This document shows positions 16,580-24,540 of a DNA stretch of 64,000 bases, in pieces. The stretch lies in contig NZ_JAFKOH010000004.1 of the NCBI RefSeq assembly GCF_017303375.1, forward strand, positions 248,001-312,000, in the 5' to 3' direction. Every line of letters begins with the position of its first letter. Positions within the stretch are counted from its first letter, which is position 1. The notes below the pieces were generated by a model. That model worked only from the letters and a program-made list of their open reading frames with translations. It searched no databases and was not told where the DNA came from. The DNA is from Bacillus sp. NTK074B. Its GTDB lineage: Bacteria; Bacillota; Bacilli; Bacillales; Bacillaceae_B. A program made the position numbers and the translations under genes.

Positions 16580-17740
16580 TCATTCCAATGCTCTCTTCGC
16601 CAGCATCCCAATGACCATATCATCCATCGGCGGATTATGAAGCCCCGCTCGCACATCACGATAAAACCTCTGCATGGGATTACTTCGGAAAAGTCCCCTG
16701 GCACCCACAATCCTCATGGCCGTATCGACAATTTGAAAGGCGCTGTTCGTCACCACATGCTTGACTGAACCAAGTTCAGAAGCCATGTCTATCCTTTTGG
16801 ACGGTTCCTTCACCCACTTATCCGCCACTGAATATAATATCTGTCTCGCCTTAAACAGCTCCAACTCCATTTCACCGATTTTCCTCTTCACTTCAGGAAC
16901 ATCCTTGATTGGACCGGGCAGACTGGTTGGGGAATAGTCCTTCGCAAATTGGATGGCATAATTGCGTGCTGCAATTGCCACTCCGATATAGCAGGCCGGG
17001 ATATGAAGCAGCCAAGCTTTCGGGATGTCATTCCCCACCGCTTTGCTATCCCTTTCAACAAGCGAAGAGGCCGGCAAACGGACATCCGTAAGGACGAGAT
17101 CGTCACTTCCCGTTCCCTTCATCGAAATCGTATCCCACGTCTCTTCGATGCTTACTCCTTTAAGGTCATGATCCACAAGAAAGAAACCTTTCTCGTCTGT
17201 ATCATCGATCGTTGCCGATACTAAGGAATAGTCGAGGACTTTCGCCATGGACGTAAAGGATTTCCTGCCCGTTAAGCTAAAGCCCCCTTCTTTCTTGACG
17301 GCCTTGGTCTGAGGAAGCCCTCCACGCGTGGGACTCCCGGTTGCGGGCTCTGTAGCTGCACGATTGATCAGGGCTTTCTCATCCACGATCTTTCTGCAAA
17401 GATCTTTGAAGATATGTTCCTCCCAAGCCCGTGTCTCCGTAAGCTCCATCAACCCTCCCAGATGCCAGCCGATGGATAAAGCCGTTGCGGCATCACCGGT
17501 AGCGAGCCTCTCCTGAATCATCACCAGTTCATACAGGGTGATCTCATCTCCCCCATACTCCTTAGGTAGGGTAAGAGAACCATATCCACTTTGTTTGAGT
17601 TCTTCAAAATTCTGGTACGGGAATTGATCTTCCCTGTCATATTTCTCTCCTCGCTCAGAAAATGCATCAGCGAGTTCCCCCGCTGCATCAACCAACCTTC
17701 TTTGGCGTTCATTTTGAACATACGGTTTATATAAATCCAC
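16580..17740 (-). CDS. Acyl-CoA dehydrogenase family protein
   Basis: A flavoprotein of about 386 aa with the acyl-CoA dehydrogenase fold: an N-terminal helical domain, a middle beta domain (FFLVDHD, WDTISMKGTGSDDLVLTDV) and a C-terminal helical bundle ending in AMRIVGARGLFRSNPMQRFYRDVRAG. The usual ITN-type FAD-binding middle segment is changed to LTGRKSFTSMA. This is closer to the branch with YdbM and monooxygenase-like members than to classic beta-oxidation enzymes. The start is uncertain: the GTG at 17740 has GGGAGG nine bases upstream and gives normal length; in-frame ATGs lie at 17758 and further upstream. Confidence 0.82.
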   Translation of the reverse strand: MDLYKPYVQNERQRRLVDAAGELADAFSERGEKYDREDQFPYQNFEELKQSGYGSLTLPKEYGGDEITLYELVMIQERLATGDAATALSIGWHLGGLMELTETRAWEEHIFKDLCRKIVDEKALINRAATEPATGSPTRGGLPQTKAVKKEGGFSLTGRKSFTSMAKVLDYSLVSATIDDTDEKGFFLVDHDLKGVSIEETWDTISMKGTGSDDLVLTDVRLPASSLVERDSKAVGNDIPKAWLLHIPACYIGVAIAARNYAIQFAKDYSPTSLPGPIKDVPEVKRKIGEMELELFKARQILYSVADKWVKEPSKRIDMASELGSVKHVVTNSAFQIVDTAMRIVGARGLFRSNPMQRFYRDVRAGLHNPPMDDMVIGMLAKRALE

Positions 17741-17921
17741 TCCAACAGCACCTCCCATAATTGAAAGACTATCTCCTTCGTTTATCATAATCAATTCTGA
17801 CGTCCGACTCAAAGATATTGTTTACTATTCTGATCGGATTACAATATTACCTTTAGCTGTATAATTATTTTTTCATGAACCATTCTATAAATAAGATCAT
17901 TCATTAAGGGGGAAATAAGCC

Positions 17922-18440
17922 TTGAGCCCAAAAAGAAGTAAACGATTCATTTTGATATTGATGCTCCTTTCATGGGTATTTCTCTTATTGGCAGGAAAAG
18001 AAACGTTAAAAAAATACCTACCCGCTTCCATGTTCATGTCCTTACTTGTTTATTGTGAAAATGTGCTGGCAGAAAGGATCAAATGGTGGACCATTTCTAC
18101 AAAGATCTTCTCCCATGTGAATGGCATCATGCCCTTTGTCCTCGGAGTTTTTCTGACAGGTTCAGTATGGATCCTGAAATTCACATACAAAAATATATAC
18201 CTTTATGTATTCGTCAATATTCTCGTTGATACTTTCTTTACATACCCCTTTTATTCCCTGTTCAAAAAGTTCGGTGTGTGGAGATTGGCTCATTTGAAGC
18301 AATATCAGTTATCCGCTCTGTTTTTCGTTAAATCTTTGCTTATGTATGCTTTTCAAAAATATATCGGGGACCGGATCTATTCCAAGCTGTCTTCAAAAAC
18401 TCAACCGCTGAAGACAAAGGGATCCCCTGCTACATATTAA
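17922..18440 (+). CDS. CBO0543 family multi-pass membrane protein
   Basis: A 172-aa protein with four to five hydrophobic segments. It resembles the CBO0543 family, a group of small spore-former membrane proteins of unknown role. The TTG start is chosen because AAGGGGG lies nine bases upstream. There are no charged catalytic motifs; the C-terminus is a basic tail rich in Lys, Ser and Thr. Followed by a strong terminator shared with the symporter gene. Confidence 0.65.
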   Translation: MSPKRSKRFILILMLLSWVFLLLAGKETLKKYLPASMFMSLLVYCENVLAERIKWWTISTKIFSHVNGIMPFVLGVFLTGSVWILKFTYKNIYLYVFVNILVDTFFTYPFYSLFKKFGVWRLAHLKQYQLSALFFVKSLLMYAFQKYIGDRIYSKLSSKTQPLKTKGSPATY

Positions 18441-18441
18441 G

Positions 18442-18487
18442 AAAGTAAAAAAACCTGCTGCCACTACGGCAACAGGTTTACTTTTTT
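18442..18487. terminator. Convergent terminator
   Basis: AAAGTAAA...CCTG-TGCC and GGCA-CAGG...TTACTTT form a long stem with T-runs on both strands. Confidence 0.85.
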
Positions 18488-18492
18488 ACAGA

Positions 18493-19950
18493 TTAGGATG
18501 CATTTTCCTTGTCTTCCACTTTATATTCCTGCTCCCAGAACTCTGCATTTTTAATGCCGAGTTTTTTAGAGTTAAAGACTGGATCCAGCCCCTGCTTCTT
18601 CTGTTCCTCATAGTCTTTCAATGCTTTAAGGGCAGGCTTAGCGAGAATCAGGATTGCAATCAGGTTCAGCCAAACCATGAGGCCAAGACCGATATCTCCA
18701 AGGGCCCAGGCCAGTGCCGCTTCCCTCACTGCACCGTAGAATGTGGCACCAAGAAGGACCACCTTCAGAACCACCATCGCTATCTTTGAGTTCTTGCCTC
18801 TCAGTAAATATGCTACATTTGTTTCTGCCATGTAATAGTAAGCCATGATGGTTGTGAAAGCAAAGAAGAACAGAGCGATGGCAACGAATGACGCTCCAAA
18901 TCCGGGGATGACAGACTCAATGGCAGCCTGGGTATAACCAGGTCCCGCTTCGATTCCATTTAAATTGTTCGCAAGCATCGACCCGTCTGGTGCTTCTGTA
19001 TTGAAGGAGCCCGTAAACAGGATCATGAATGCCGTTGCCGTACATACAAGAAGGGTATCGATATACACTGAAAACGCCTGAACCAATCCCTGCTTAGCTG
19101 GATGTGAAACCTCTGCAGCAGCTGCGGCATGGGGCCCTGTACCTTGACCGGCTTCGTTGGAATAGATTCCGCGTTTCACTCCCCATGATACAGCCATACC
19201 GATGATTCCACCGAATACAGAATCGGCACCGAAGGCACTTTTGAAAATAAGGGCAAAGACTGCCGGGATTTCAGCAATGTTCATTCCGACAATGATAAGT
19301 GATAGAAGAATATATGCGATAGCCATGAAAGGTACTACGTACGAAGCCACTCCGGCAATACGTTTAACCCCGCCGAAGATGATGACCCCGATTAGCACGA
19401 CAAGACCAATTCCCGTAACCGTCGTATTAAGGCCAAATGCATTCTCAAGTCCCAACGCAATCGAATTCGACTGAATGCCTGGCATTAATATACTCATCGC
19501 CAATAATGTCGCAAATGAGAACAATACGGCATACCACTTCCAGCCGATCCCCTTTTCGATGTAATACGCAGGACCTCCACGGTATTCCCCGTCCTGCTTC
19601 ACTTTATAAATCTGGGCAAGCGTCGATTCAATAAAGGCACTGCTTGCACCGATGAAGGCAATCGTCCACATCCAGAATACGGCTCCCGGACCACCGAAAG
19701 CAATCGCCGTAGCCGTACCGGCGATATTACCCGTTCCGACACGTCCCGATAATGAAAGAGCCAAAGCTTGGAATGAAGATACCCCAGCACTGGAGCTTCC
19801 ACCTTTGAACATTTGAACCACCATATCTTTAATCAACCGTACCTGTAAAAACTTCGTTAAAATAGAAAATAGTAAGCCTACGCCTAAACAAAAGTAAATC
19901 ATGACAGGAGACCAAAGGATCCCCACCAACTTGCCAACGAATTCTTCCAC
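18493..19950 (-). CDS. AGCS alanine/glycine:cation symporter
   Basis: A 485-aa sodium- or proton-coupled amino acid carrier. Family signatures include GRVGTGNIAGTATAIAFGGPGAVFW near TM2 and KRGIYSNEAGQGTGPHAAA mid-protein. It has about eleven membrane helices and a charged C-terminal tail. The family imports alanine, glycine or glutamine; AlsT of B. subtilis is the closest type. The start is GTG, with AAAGGGGGA six to seven bases upstream. The gene is preceded by an AT-rich promoter region and is not part of an operon. Confidence 0.92.
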   Translation of the reverse strand: MEEFVGKLVGILWSPVMIYFCLGVGLLFSILTKFLQVRLIKDMVVQMFKGGSSSAGVSSFQALALSLSGRVGTGNIAGTATAIAFGGPGAVFWMWTIAFIGASSAFIESTLAQIYKVKQDGEYRGGPAYYIEKGIGWKWYAVLFSFATLLAMSILMPGIQSNSIALGLENAFGLNTTVTGIGLVVLIGVIIFGGVKRIAGVASYVVPFMAIAYILLSLIIVGMNIAEIPAVFALIFKSAFGADSVFGGIIGMAVSWGVKRGIYSNEAGQGTGPHAAAAAEVSHPAKQGLVQAFSVYIDTLLVCTATAFMILFTGSFNTEAPDGSMLANNLNGIEAGPGYTQAAIESVIPGFGASFVAIALFFFAFTTIMAYYYMAETNVAYLLRGKNSKIAMVVLKVVLLGATFYGAVREAALAWALGDIGLGLMVWLNLIAILILAKPALKALKDYEEQKKQGLDPVFNSKKLGIKNAEFWEQEYKVEDKENAS

Positions 19951-20130
19951 GGCATTTCCCCCTTTTTCTGTATAAAATTTTCTAACTATTAAGAATTATA
20001 TTTTATTTGACACAATATAGACAATCTTTTTTTATGACGATTTTTTCCTAAACGTTGAGAAAGCCTTATATGACAAGTCTTCATCGTGACAAAAAAATTT
20101 TGGGGTATCCTAGTGAAAGGGGTGAAAAAT

Positions 20131-20379
20131 ATGTCGAAAAGGAAACTACTTGTACCTGAATCACGAAGAGCTCTGGATCAATTGAAGGCGAGCGTGTCCG
20201 GTACTCATGATCCAAAGGAAGCAAAATATGAAGTGGCAAGGGAACAAGGTATCCCTCTGCAGCGTGGATATAATGGAAAATTAACATCTGAACAAGCAGG
20301 AAAAGTCGGCGGTGCGATCGGCGGGAATATGGTGAAGGAGCTTGTAAGGATGGCTCAGGAGAATTTAACAAAACAATAG
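20131..20379 (+). CDS. Alpha/beta-type small acid-soluble spore protein
   Basis: An 82-aa DNA-binding spore protein. It has the two conserved blocks of the family: KYEVAREQGIPL (the GPR protease cuts after the Glu) and GGAIGGNMVKELVRMAQENL. Between them is a longer linker (QRGYNGKLTSEQAGKV) than in SspA or SspB, and the N-terminus SKRKLLVPESRRALDQLK is more basic. These proteins coat spore DNA and protect it against UV and heat. AAAGGGGTG precedes the ATG at 20131. It is expected to be made in the forespore under sigma-G, but I could not place a convincing sigma-G promoter. Confidence 0.9.
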   Translation: MSKRKLLVPESRRALDQLKASVSGTHDPKEAKYEVAREQGIPLQRGYNGKLTSEQAGKVGGAIGGNMVKELVRMAQENLTKQ

Positions 20380-20413
20380 GTTCCACTCATCAATAGGAGT
20401 GAACTCAAAAAAA

Positions 20414-20440
20414 AGATGGCATTCCTCCAGAATGCCATCC
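20414..20440 (-). terminator. Terminator of the DUF421 gene
   Basis: GATGGCATTC CTCCA GAATGCCATC; on the minus strand it is followed by eight T. It also lies downstream of the SASP gene. Confidence 0.82.
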
Positions 20441-20444
20441 CTTT

Positions 20445-20960
20445 TCATTCAACATAACCTCTGACATGCTTCATGACCTCCTCATCTGCCTCTTTCGACT
20501 TCCCTATGACCGAAAAACCTCCATCCGCTTCAAGAATGACCATATTCACGTCTTTCAATGACCCAAATCCTTTATCCCTGACAGCTTGAAACACATCCAT
20601 CTCAGCGATTCGTTCCTTCTTCATTCTTTCCTCTACAAATTGATTTCGATAATACAAAAGGGTCGGTGAGGATTTCACCAACTGATCGATCGTATGCGAT
20701 CGAACCGAGAGCCAGGCAACCACATATTGCATTCCGACCAGGACCAGATAGGCAGTAATCCCTTCCATGAGTGGCACCTTCTTATTCAGCAGAATGATAC
20801 CAAGTACCGAACCGATCCCAACAGTCACAATCAAGTCAAAGGCGTTCATCTTGGATAGAGTCCTTTTCCCAGATACCCTCAATAGGATGATGAGGGATAA
20901 ATAGGCAAGGATCCCTACTATTATTATTCGGTAGATTCCATACCACGTTCCAAAAAACAT
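20445..20960 (-). CDS. DUF421 family membrane protein (YetF-like)
   Basis: A 171-aa protein with three N-terminal membrane helices, the family motif LLRVSGKRTLSKMNAFDLIVTVGIGS, and a soluble C-terminal domain with the YRNQFVEERMKKERI segment. DUF421 members such as YetF occur in many sporulating bacilli; some take part in spore germination or membrane stress, but the activity is unknown. The ATG at 20960 (MFFGTWYG) fits AAAGG nine bases upstream better than the GTG at 20969. Confidence 0.8.
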   Translation of the reverse strand: MFFGTWYGIYRIIIVGILAYLSLIILLRVSGKRTLSKMNAFDLIVTVGIGSVLGIILLNKKVPLMEGITAYLVLVGMQYVVAWLSVRSHTIDQLVKSSPTLLYYRNQFVEERMKKERIAEMDVFQAVRDKGFGSLKDVNMVILEADGGFSVIGKSKEADEEVMKHVRGYVE

Positions 20961-21034
20961 CTGTTTCACACCTTTGTTTACGCTTTTTTCTTACGTTTCC
21001 CATTCAAATAGCAACTAAAACATGCCACGGCCCC

Positions 21035-21673
21035 TTATTTTTTTCCAAGAAGTTCTTTCAGCTTATCAAGGTCTTTGTAAATCTCTTTTTCCAGTGAACG
21101 GTTGTAGAAGATGGAGGCAGGGTGAAAGGTTGGAAAGATACGATATGGCTCCTTACTCCAGATCCATTCATTTGTCTCTTGGTTCCTTAGTTGCCTGACC
21201 CGAGAGTGGATCAATTCCCCATGCACTTCTGAGATTTTGTAGTCCTTCCCCACCAGTCGCTGCAACCCTATATTCCCTAGGGTTACAAGTTGTTTCGGTT
21301 TTACATGCTTCAATTCATAATCAAGGATGGGTGCATGAGCCAGCTGTTCTTTCATTGTCGGCGCTCTGTTGTATTTCTTTACAATCATTTCATCCCCCAT
21401 GGATTTCTTATGCACGATTTTGAAAGGTCTGCTTCTGACTGCAGAGGTGAAGTAAATATCTTCCCTTGGTACGCCTATATAATTGAAGAACTCATCCAAC
21501 ACCTTTCCCGCTCTTCCGCTAAAAGGCATGCCATTATGAATCTCCGTCTCCCCGGGGGCCTCTCCCACAATCATGATTTCAGGGGTCATCGGTCCCCTTC
21601 CATAAACAAATCCCTCACAGTTATAGGGTTCCATCCTCTTCTTGCAAAGATCAACCAGTGTTTCCGGTATCAT
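21035..21673 (-). CDS. Uracil-DNA glycosylase superfamily protein (family 4-like)
   Basis: A 212-aa protein of the uracil-DNA glycosylase fold, which removes uracil or other damaged bases from DNA. The catalytic motif GEAPGETE and the later TFHPASIFYN (His loop) are family 4/5 type. Family 4 enzymes hold a 4Fe-4S cluster with four Cys. Here two Cys remain near the N-terminus (DLCKKRMEPYNC), but the expected TN-V-K-C-R-P Cys is Ser (TSAVRSRP). Cluster binding is therefore doubtful. The start MIPETL at 21673 has GAAGG nine bases upstream; two earlier ATGs are too close to it. Confidence 0.8.
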   Translation of the reverse strand: MIPETLVDLCKKRMEPYNCEGFVYGRGPMTPEIMIVGEAPGETEIHNGMPFSGRAGKVLDEFFNYIGVPREDIYFTSAVRSRPFKIVHKKSMGDEMIVKKYNRAPTMKEQLAHAPILDYELKHVKPKQLVTLGNIGLQRLVGKDYKISEVHGELIHSRVRQLRNQETNEWIWSKEPYRIFPTFHPASIFYNRSLEKEIYKDLDKLKELLGKK

Positions 21674-21740
21674 ACTCATCATCCTTCGTTCATTCTTAAT
21701 GTCGTTATTCCCGATGAACCCATGAATTACACATCCCCAT

Positions 21741-21767
21741 GTTTATTTCGTCCTTAGAAAAGGAATA
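21741..21767 (+). promoter_or_regulatory. Candidate sigma-B promoter of ydaG
   Basis: GTTTAT at 21741-21746 and GGAATA at 21762-21767 (15-bp spacer) resemble the sigma-B consensus GTTTAA-N12-15-GGGTAT. The B. subtilis ydaG gene is a known member of the general stress regulon. Confidence 0.4.
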
Positions 21768-21803
21768 GTATGGATAAAAGAATCAACAAAGGAGATGGAT
21801 TGT

Positions 21804-22226
21804 GTGTCACAAGCTGAATTGAAGAAACAAATACAAAAGGTTCTTGATGAAAGTAAGGTGGGTACATTGGCCACCGTGAAAAGGAACAAGCCCCATTCCC
21901 GTTATATGACGTACTTCCACGACGACTTGACGCTATACACACCGACGAGCAGTGAGACGCATAAAACGGATGAAATAGAGGATAACCCCAATGTTCATAT
22001 CCTTCTTGGCTATGAAGGGGAAGGCTACGGGGATACTTTCGTCGAAGTGGAAGGACGCGCTTCCATTGAAGACTCCGCCCACTATAAAGAAAAATTATGG
22101 AATGACCATATGAAGAGATGGTTTGAAGGCCCTGACGATCCAAATTATATCGTCTTGAAAATCCAGCCTACAGCCATTCGTCTGATGAACGATGAAGAAG
22201 ATTCGCCACAGTCGCTTGAATTATAA
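21804..22226 (+). CDS. ydaG: General stress protein 26, PNPOx-like flavin-binding (YdaG)
   Basis: A 140-aa protein of the pyridoxamine 5'-phosphate oxidase-like split-barrel fold. The opening helix (AELKKQIQKVLDESKVGTLATVKRNKPHSRYM) is the flavin-site strand pair of the family. Length equals that of B. subtilis YdaG, a general stress protein. The GTG at 21804 is used because AAAGGAG lies nine bases upstream; an ATG three codons earlier overlaps that site. Its substrate is unknown; relatives bind FMN or F420-like flavins. The gene sits 15 bp upstream of the promoter of a candidate RNA gene. Confidence 0.85.
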   Translation: MSQAELKKQIQKVLDESKVGTLATVKRNKPHSRYMTYFHDDLTLYTPTSSETHKTDEIEDNPNVHILLGYEGEGYGDTFVEVEGRASIEDSAHYKEKLWNDHMKRWFEGPDDPNYIVLKIQPTAIRLMNDEEDSPQSLEL

Positions 22227-22240
22227 TTGAGACGTTTCCT

Positions 22241-22268
22241 TGACAAGTTATAAGATAAGTGGTATATT
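22241..22268 (+). promoter_or_regulatory. Sigma-A promoter of the candidate RNA gene
   Basis: A perfect TTGACA at 22241-22246 and TATATT at 22263-22268, with a 16-bp spacer. It points away from ydaG into a region without open frames. Confidence 0.65.
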
Positions 22269-22275
22269 TAGTTAT

Positions 22276-22617
22276 TGTAATCTTGTAACATACATTGAAA
22301 CGATAGAAAAGATAATTCGTAATTCTATTCTGTTTTGATTTAACAACTTATTCACACTGGATCGGCTTCGGAGCCGTTAGGATGTAAGAGAGGTAGGGCT
22401 TACGTCGTTTAGGTATATCAAACGACACAAAGGAATTGCCCGCGGCTGTTTATTATCTGCAAACAACGTTCAAGATATAAATATATTACTTGTGATGTTG
22501 CAAGTTACAGAGTTGCCTTTATCCGATTAGGGCAACACCAAAGGGATTGCTAACGGGATGATTAGCCCCTTTAAATAGGAAAACACCTCAAAAGGAATGA
22601 CTGTTGAGGTGTTTTTT
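22276..22617 (+). ncRNA. Candidate structured non-coding RNA, family not recognised
   Basis: About 340 nt between a consensus promoter and a terminator, with no coding frame of note. From 22363 to 22572 it is packed with hairpins: CGGCT/AGCCG, GTAAG/CTTAC (22384-22403), GTCGTTT/AAACGAC (22404-22426), TGTTT/AAACA, ACTTG/CAAGT, GTTGCC/GGGCAAC (about 22512-22536) and AAAGGG-GCTAA/TTAGC-CCCTTT (about 22540-22572). It ends with the terminator AAACACCTC/GAGGTGTTT plus T-run. I compared it by eye with tmRNA, RNase P, SRP, 6S and the common riboswitch classes and found no match. No gene on the same strand follows, so a riboswitch is unlikely. Confidence 0.6.
22580..22617 (+). terminator. Terminator of the candidate RNA gene
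   Basis: AAACACCTC and GAGGTGTTT arms are followed by seven T on the plus strand only. This sets the direction of transcription. Confidence 0.8.
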
Positions 22618-22758
22618 TATGTCCTGGATGGATTAGCTCCTATTCAGCTGCCGTTTACACGGTCATTGTCCATTTTATTTTCAAAATCGCGGACTTTTAT
22701 TTTCAAAATCTTTATTTCCCCGCATTTACATTCACATCACCAATCTCCCCAATCCACT

Positions 22759-24540
22759 TCAAATACTTTCCCTCAACTGACTGTGATACAATCCATGATA
22801 AAACCCTTTCTGCTTAAGAAGTTCATCGTGAGATCCCCGTTCAATGATCCTGCCCTGATCCAGGACCAGGATCTGATCCGCCTGGCGGATGGTGTTAAGA
22901 CGGTGAGCCACCACTACGCTCGTCCGTCCCTCCATCAACCGCTTGAGGGCTTCTTGAATCCTTAGTTCCGTAATCGTATCGATGCTGCTCGTCGCTTCAT
23001 CAAGTATCAGGATGGAAGGATCGGAAAGGATTGCCCTGGCAATGGACAATAACTGCTTTTGCCCCTGGCTGATCCCGTTTCCATCAGCCCTCAGCATAGT
23101 ATCATAGCCCTCGGGCATCTTTTCGATGAAGGAATGGGCATTGGCGAGTTTCGCCGCATTCTTTACCTCTTCATTTCCGGCATCAAGCCTTCCGTAGCGG
23201 ATGTTGTCTGCAATCGTCCCCTGGAACAGGAAGCTATCCTGCAGAACAAAGCCCATTTGTTGCCGTAAACTTTGCCGCTTAATGGTGCGGATATCACGGC
23301 CGTCGATCTCAATACTGCCTTCGTTCAGCTCATAAAAACGGGAGAGGAGATTGGTGATCGTCGTTTTCCCCGCTCCTGTCGGTCCAACCAGAGCAACCGT
23401 CTCACCCGGCTGGATGGAAAAGGATACATCCTCAAGCGTTCGCTCTCCTTTTCCATATGAAAACGAAACATGTTGAAACTCGACCTTCCCCTTTACCGAA
23501 GCGATTTCCACAGCACCTCCTTCATCCTTCGCTTCCTCCTCTTCATCCAGGATTTGAAACACACGCTCAGCACCCGCAATCGCTGACAGAAGCGTATTAT
23601 ATTGATTGGCAAGTTCATTCAACGGACGTGTAAACTGCCTTGCATACTCAGCGAAAATGACGATGACACCGATCGTAATCATTCCATTAAGGGCAAAAAT
23701 CCCTCCGACCCCGGCAATGACGGCAAAGCTGAGATTATTCAATACATTCATAAGCTTCGGAATGAATCCCGAGTAGGTATCCGCCCAATACGCAGCCGTT
23801 CTCAGCCTCTGATTTTTTTCACCAAAATCCTTGATCGCCGTTTCTTCACGTGAAAAGGTCTTAATGATACTGTGGCCAGAGATCGTCTCCTCTATATAGC
23901 CGTTTAATTCACCGATATTCTGCTGATACTCTTTAAACAATCGACCTGTCCGTTTGGTGATCCACTTCATGCCGAAGACCATGAGGGGAACAATGATCAG
24001 GGTGATGAGAGTAAGGAGTGGGCTCAGCCAAAGCATGATCGAGACCGTCCCCACCAAGGTAAGGACACTTGAGATGATTTGAATGAATGAACTATTCAAC
24101 GTCGCACTCACGTTATCAATATCATTGGTCACCCTGCTCATCAGCTCCCCGTGCTTCCGCTTGTCGAAGAAAGGGATGGAGAGCTGGTGCAATTGATGGA
24201 AGAGGTCTTTCCGCAGACGATAGACCGTATCCTGGGCTACACCGATCATCCAATAATTCTGAAACCATATGGACAGGGAATGGAGGATATAGATGGCTAT
24301 CAGGCCCATGACCAAGCCACCCAATCCTGACGCTTCCTTTGTTACGATATACTCATCGATTGCCTTTCCGACAAGGAACGGCCCAAGAAGGGCTGCGGCG
24401 GAACTGATGAATACCATTAAAATAACGAGATACAATATCATCTTTATTTCAGAAAGATAGCTCCAGAGGCGGCTCAACGTTCCTTTTGCATCTTTCGCCT
24501 TGTCGCTTTTCCCCAACTTCTTTCGTACATGCCTAGACAT
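22759..24540 (-). CDS. ABC exporter half-transporter, YfiC-like (second gene of pair)
   Basis: A 593-aa half-transporter: six membrane helices (residues about 30-330) followed by an ATP-binding cassette. The P-loop is GPTGAGKTT, Walker B is ILILDEATSSID with the catalytic Glu intact, and the H-loop His is in VVVAHRLNTI. The signature is altered from LSGGQ to ISQGQKQ. It overlaps the upstream gene by eight bases, so the two are co-translated and should form a heterodimer. In this dimer the consensus Walker B lies here and the consensus signature in the partner. The closest type is B. subtilis YfiB/YfiC. GGGGGAAAT precedes the ATG. Multidrug or lipid export is likely; substrate unknown. Confidence 0.9.
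   Translation of the reverse strand: MSRHVRKKLGKSDKAKDAKGTLSRLWSYLSEIKMILYLVILMVFISSAAALLGPFLVGKAIDEYIVTKEASGLGGLVMGLIAIYILHSLSIWFQNYWMIGVAQDTVYRLRKDLFHQLHQLSIPFFDKRKHGELMSRVTNDIDNVSATLNSSFIQIISSVLTLVGTVSIMLWLSPLLTLITLIIVPLMVFGMKWITKRTGRLFKEYQQNIGELNGYIEETISGHSIIKTFSREETAIKDFGEKNQRLRTAAYWADTYSGFIPKLMNVLNNLSFAVIAGVGGIFALNGMITIGVIVIFAEYARQFTRPLNELANQYNTLLSAIAGAERVFQILDEEEEAKDEGGAVEIASVKGKVEFQHVSFSYGKGERTLEDVSFSIQPGETVALVGPTGAGKTTITNLLSRFYELNEGSIEIDGRDIRTIKRQSLRQQMGFVLQDSFLFQGTIADNIRYGRLDAGNEEVKNAAKLANAHSFIEKMPEGYDTMLRADGNGISQGQKQLLSIARAILSDPSILILDEATSSIDTITELRIQEALKRLMEGRTSVVVAHRLNTIRQADQILVLDQGRIIERGSHDELLKQKGFYHGLYHSQLRESI

Noticed and set aside
22276-22617. Riboswitch for the following gene
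   Set aside because: The next gene is on the opposite strand and the RNA ends in its own terminator.
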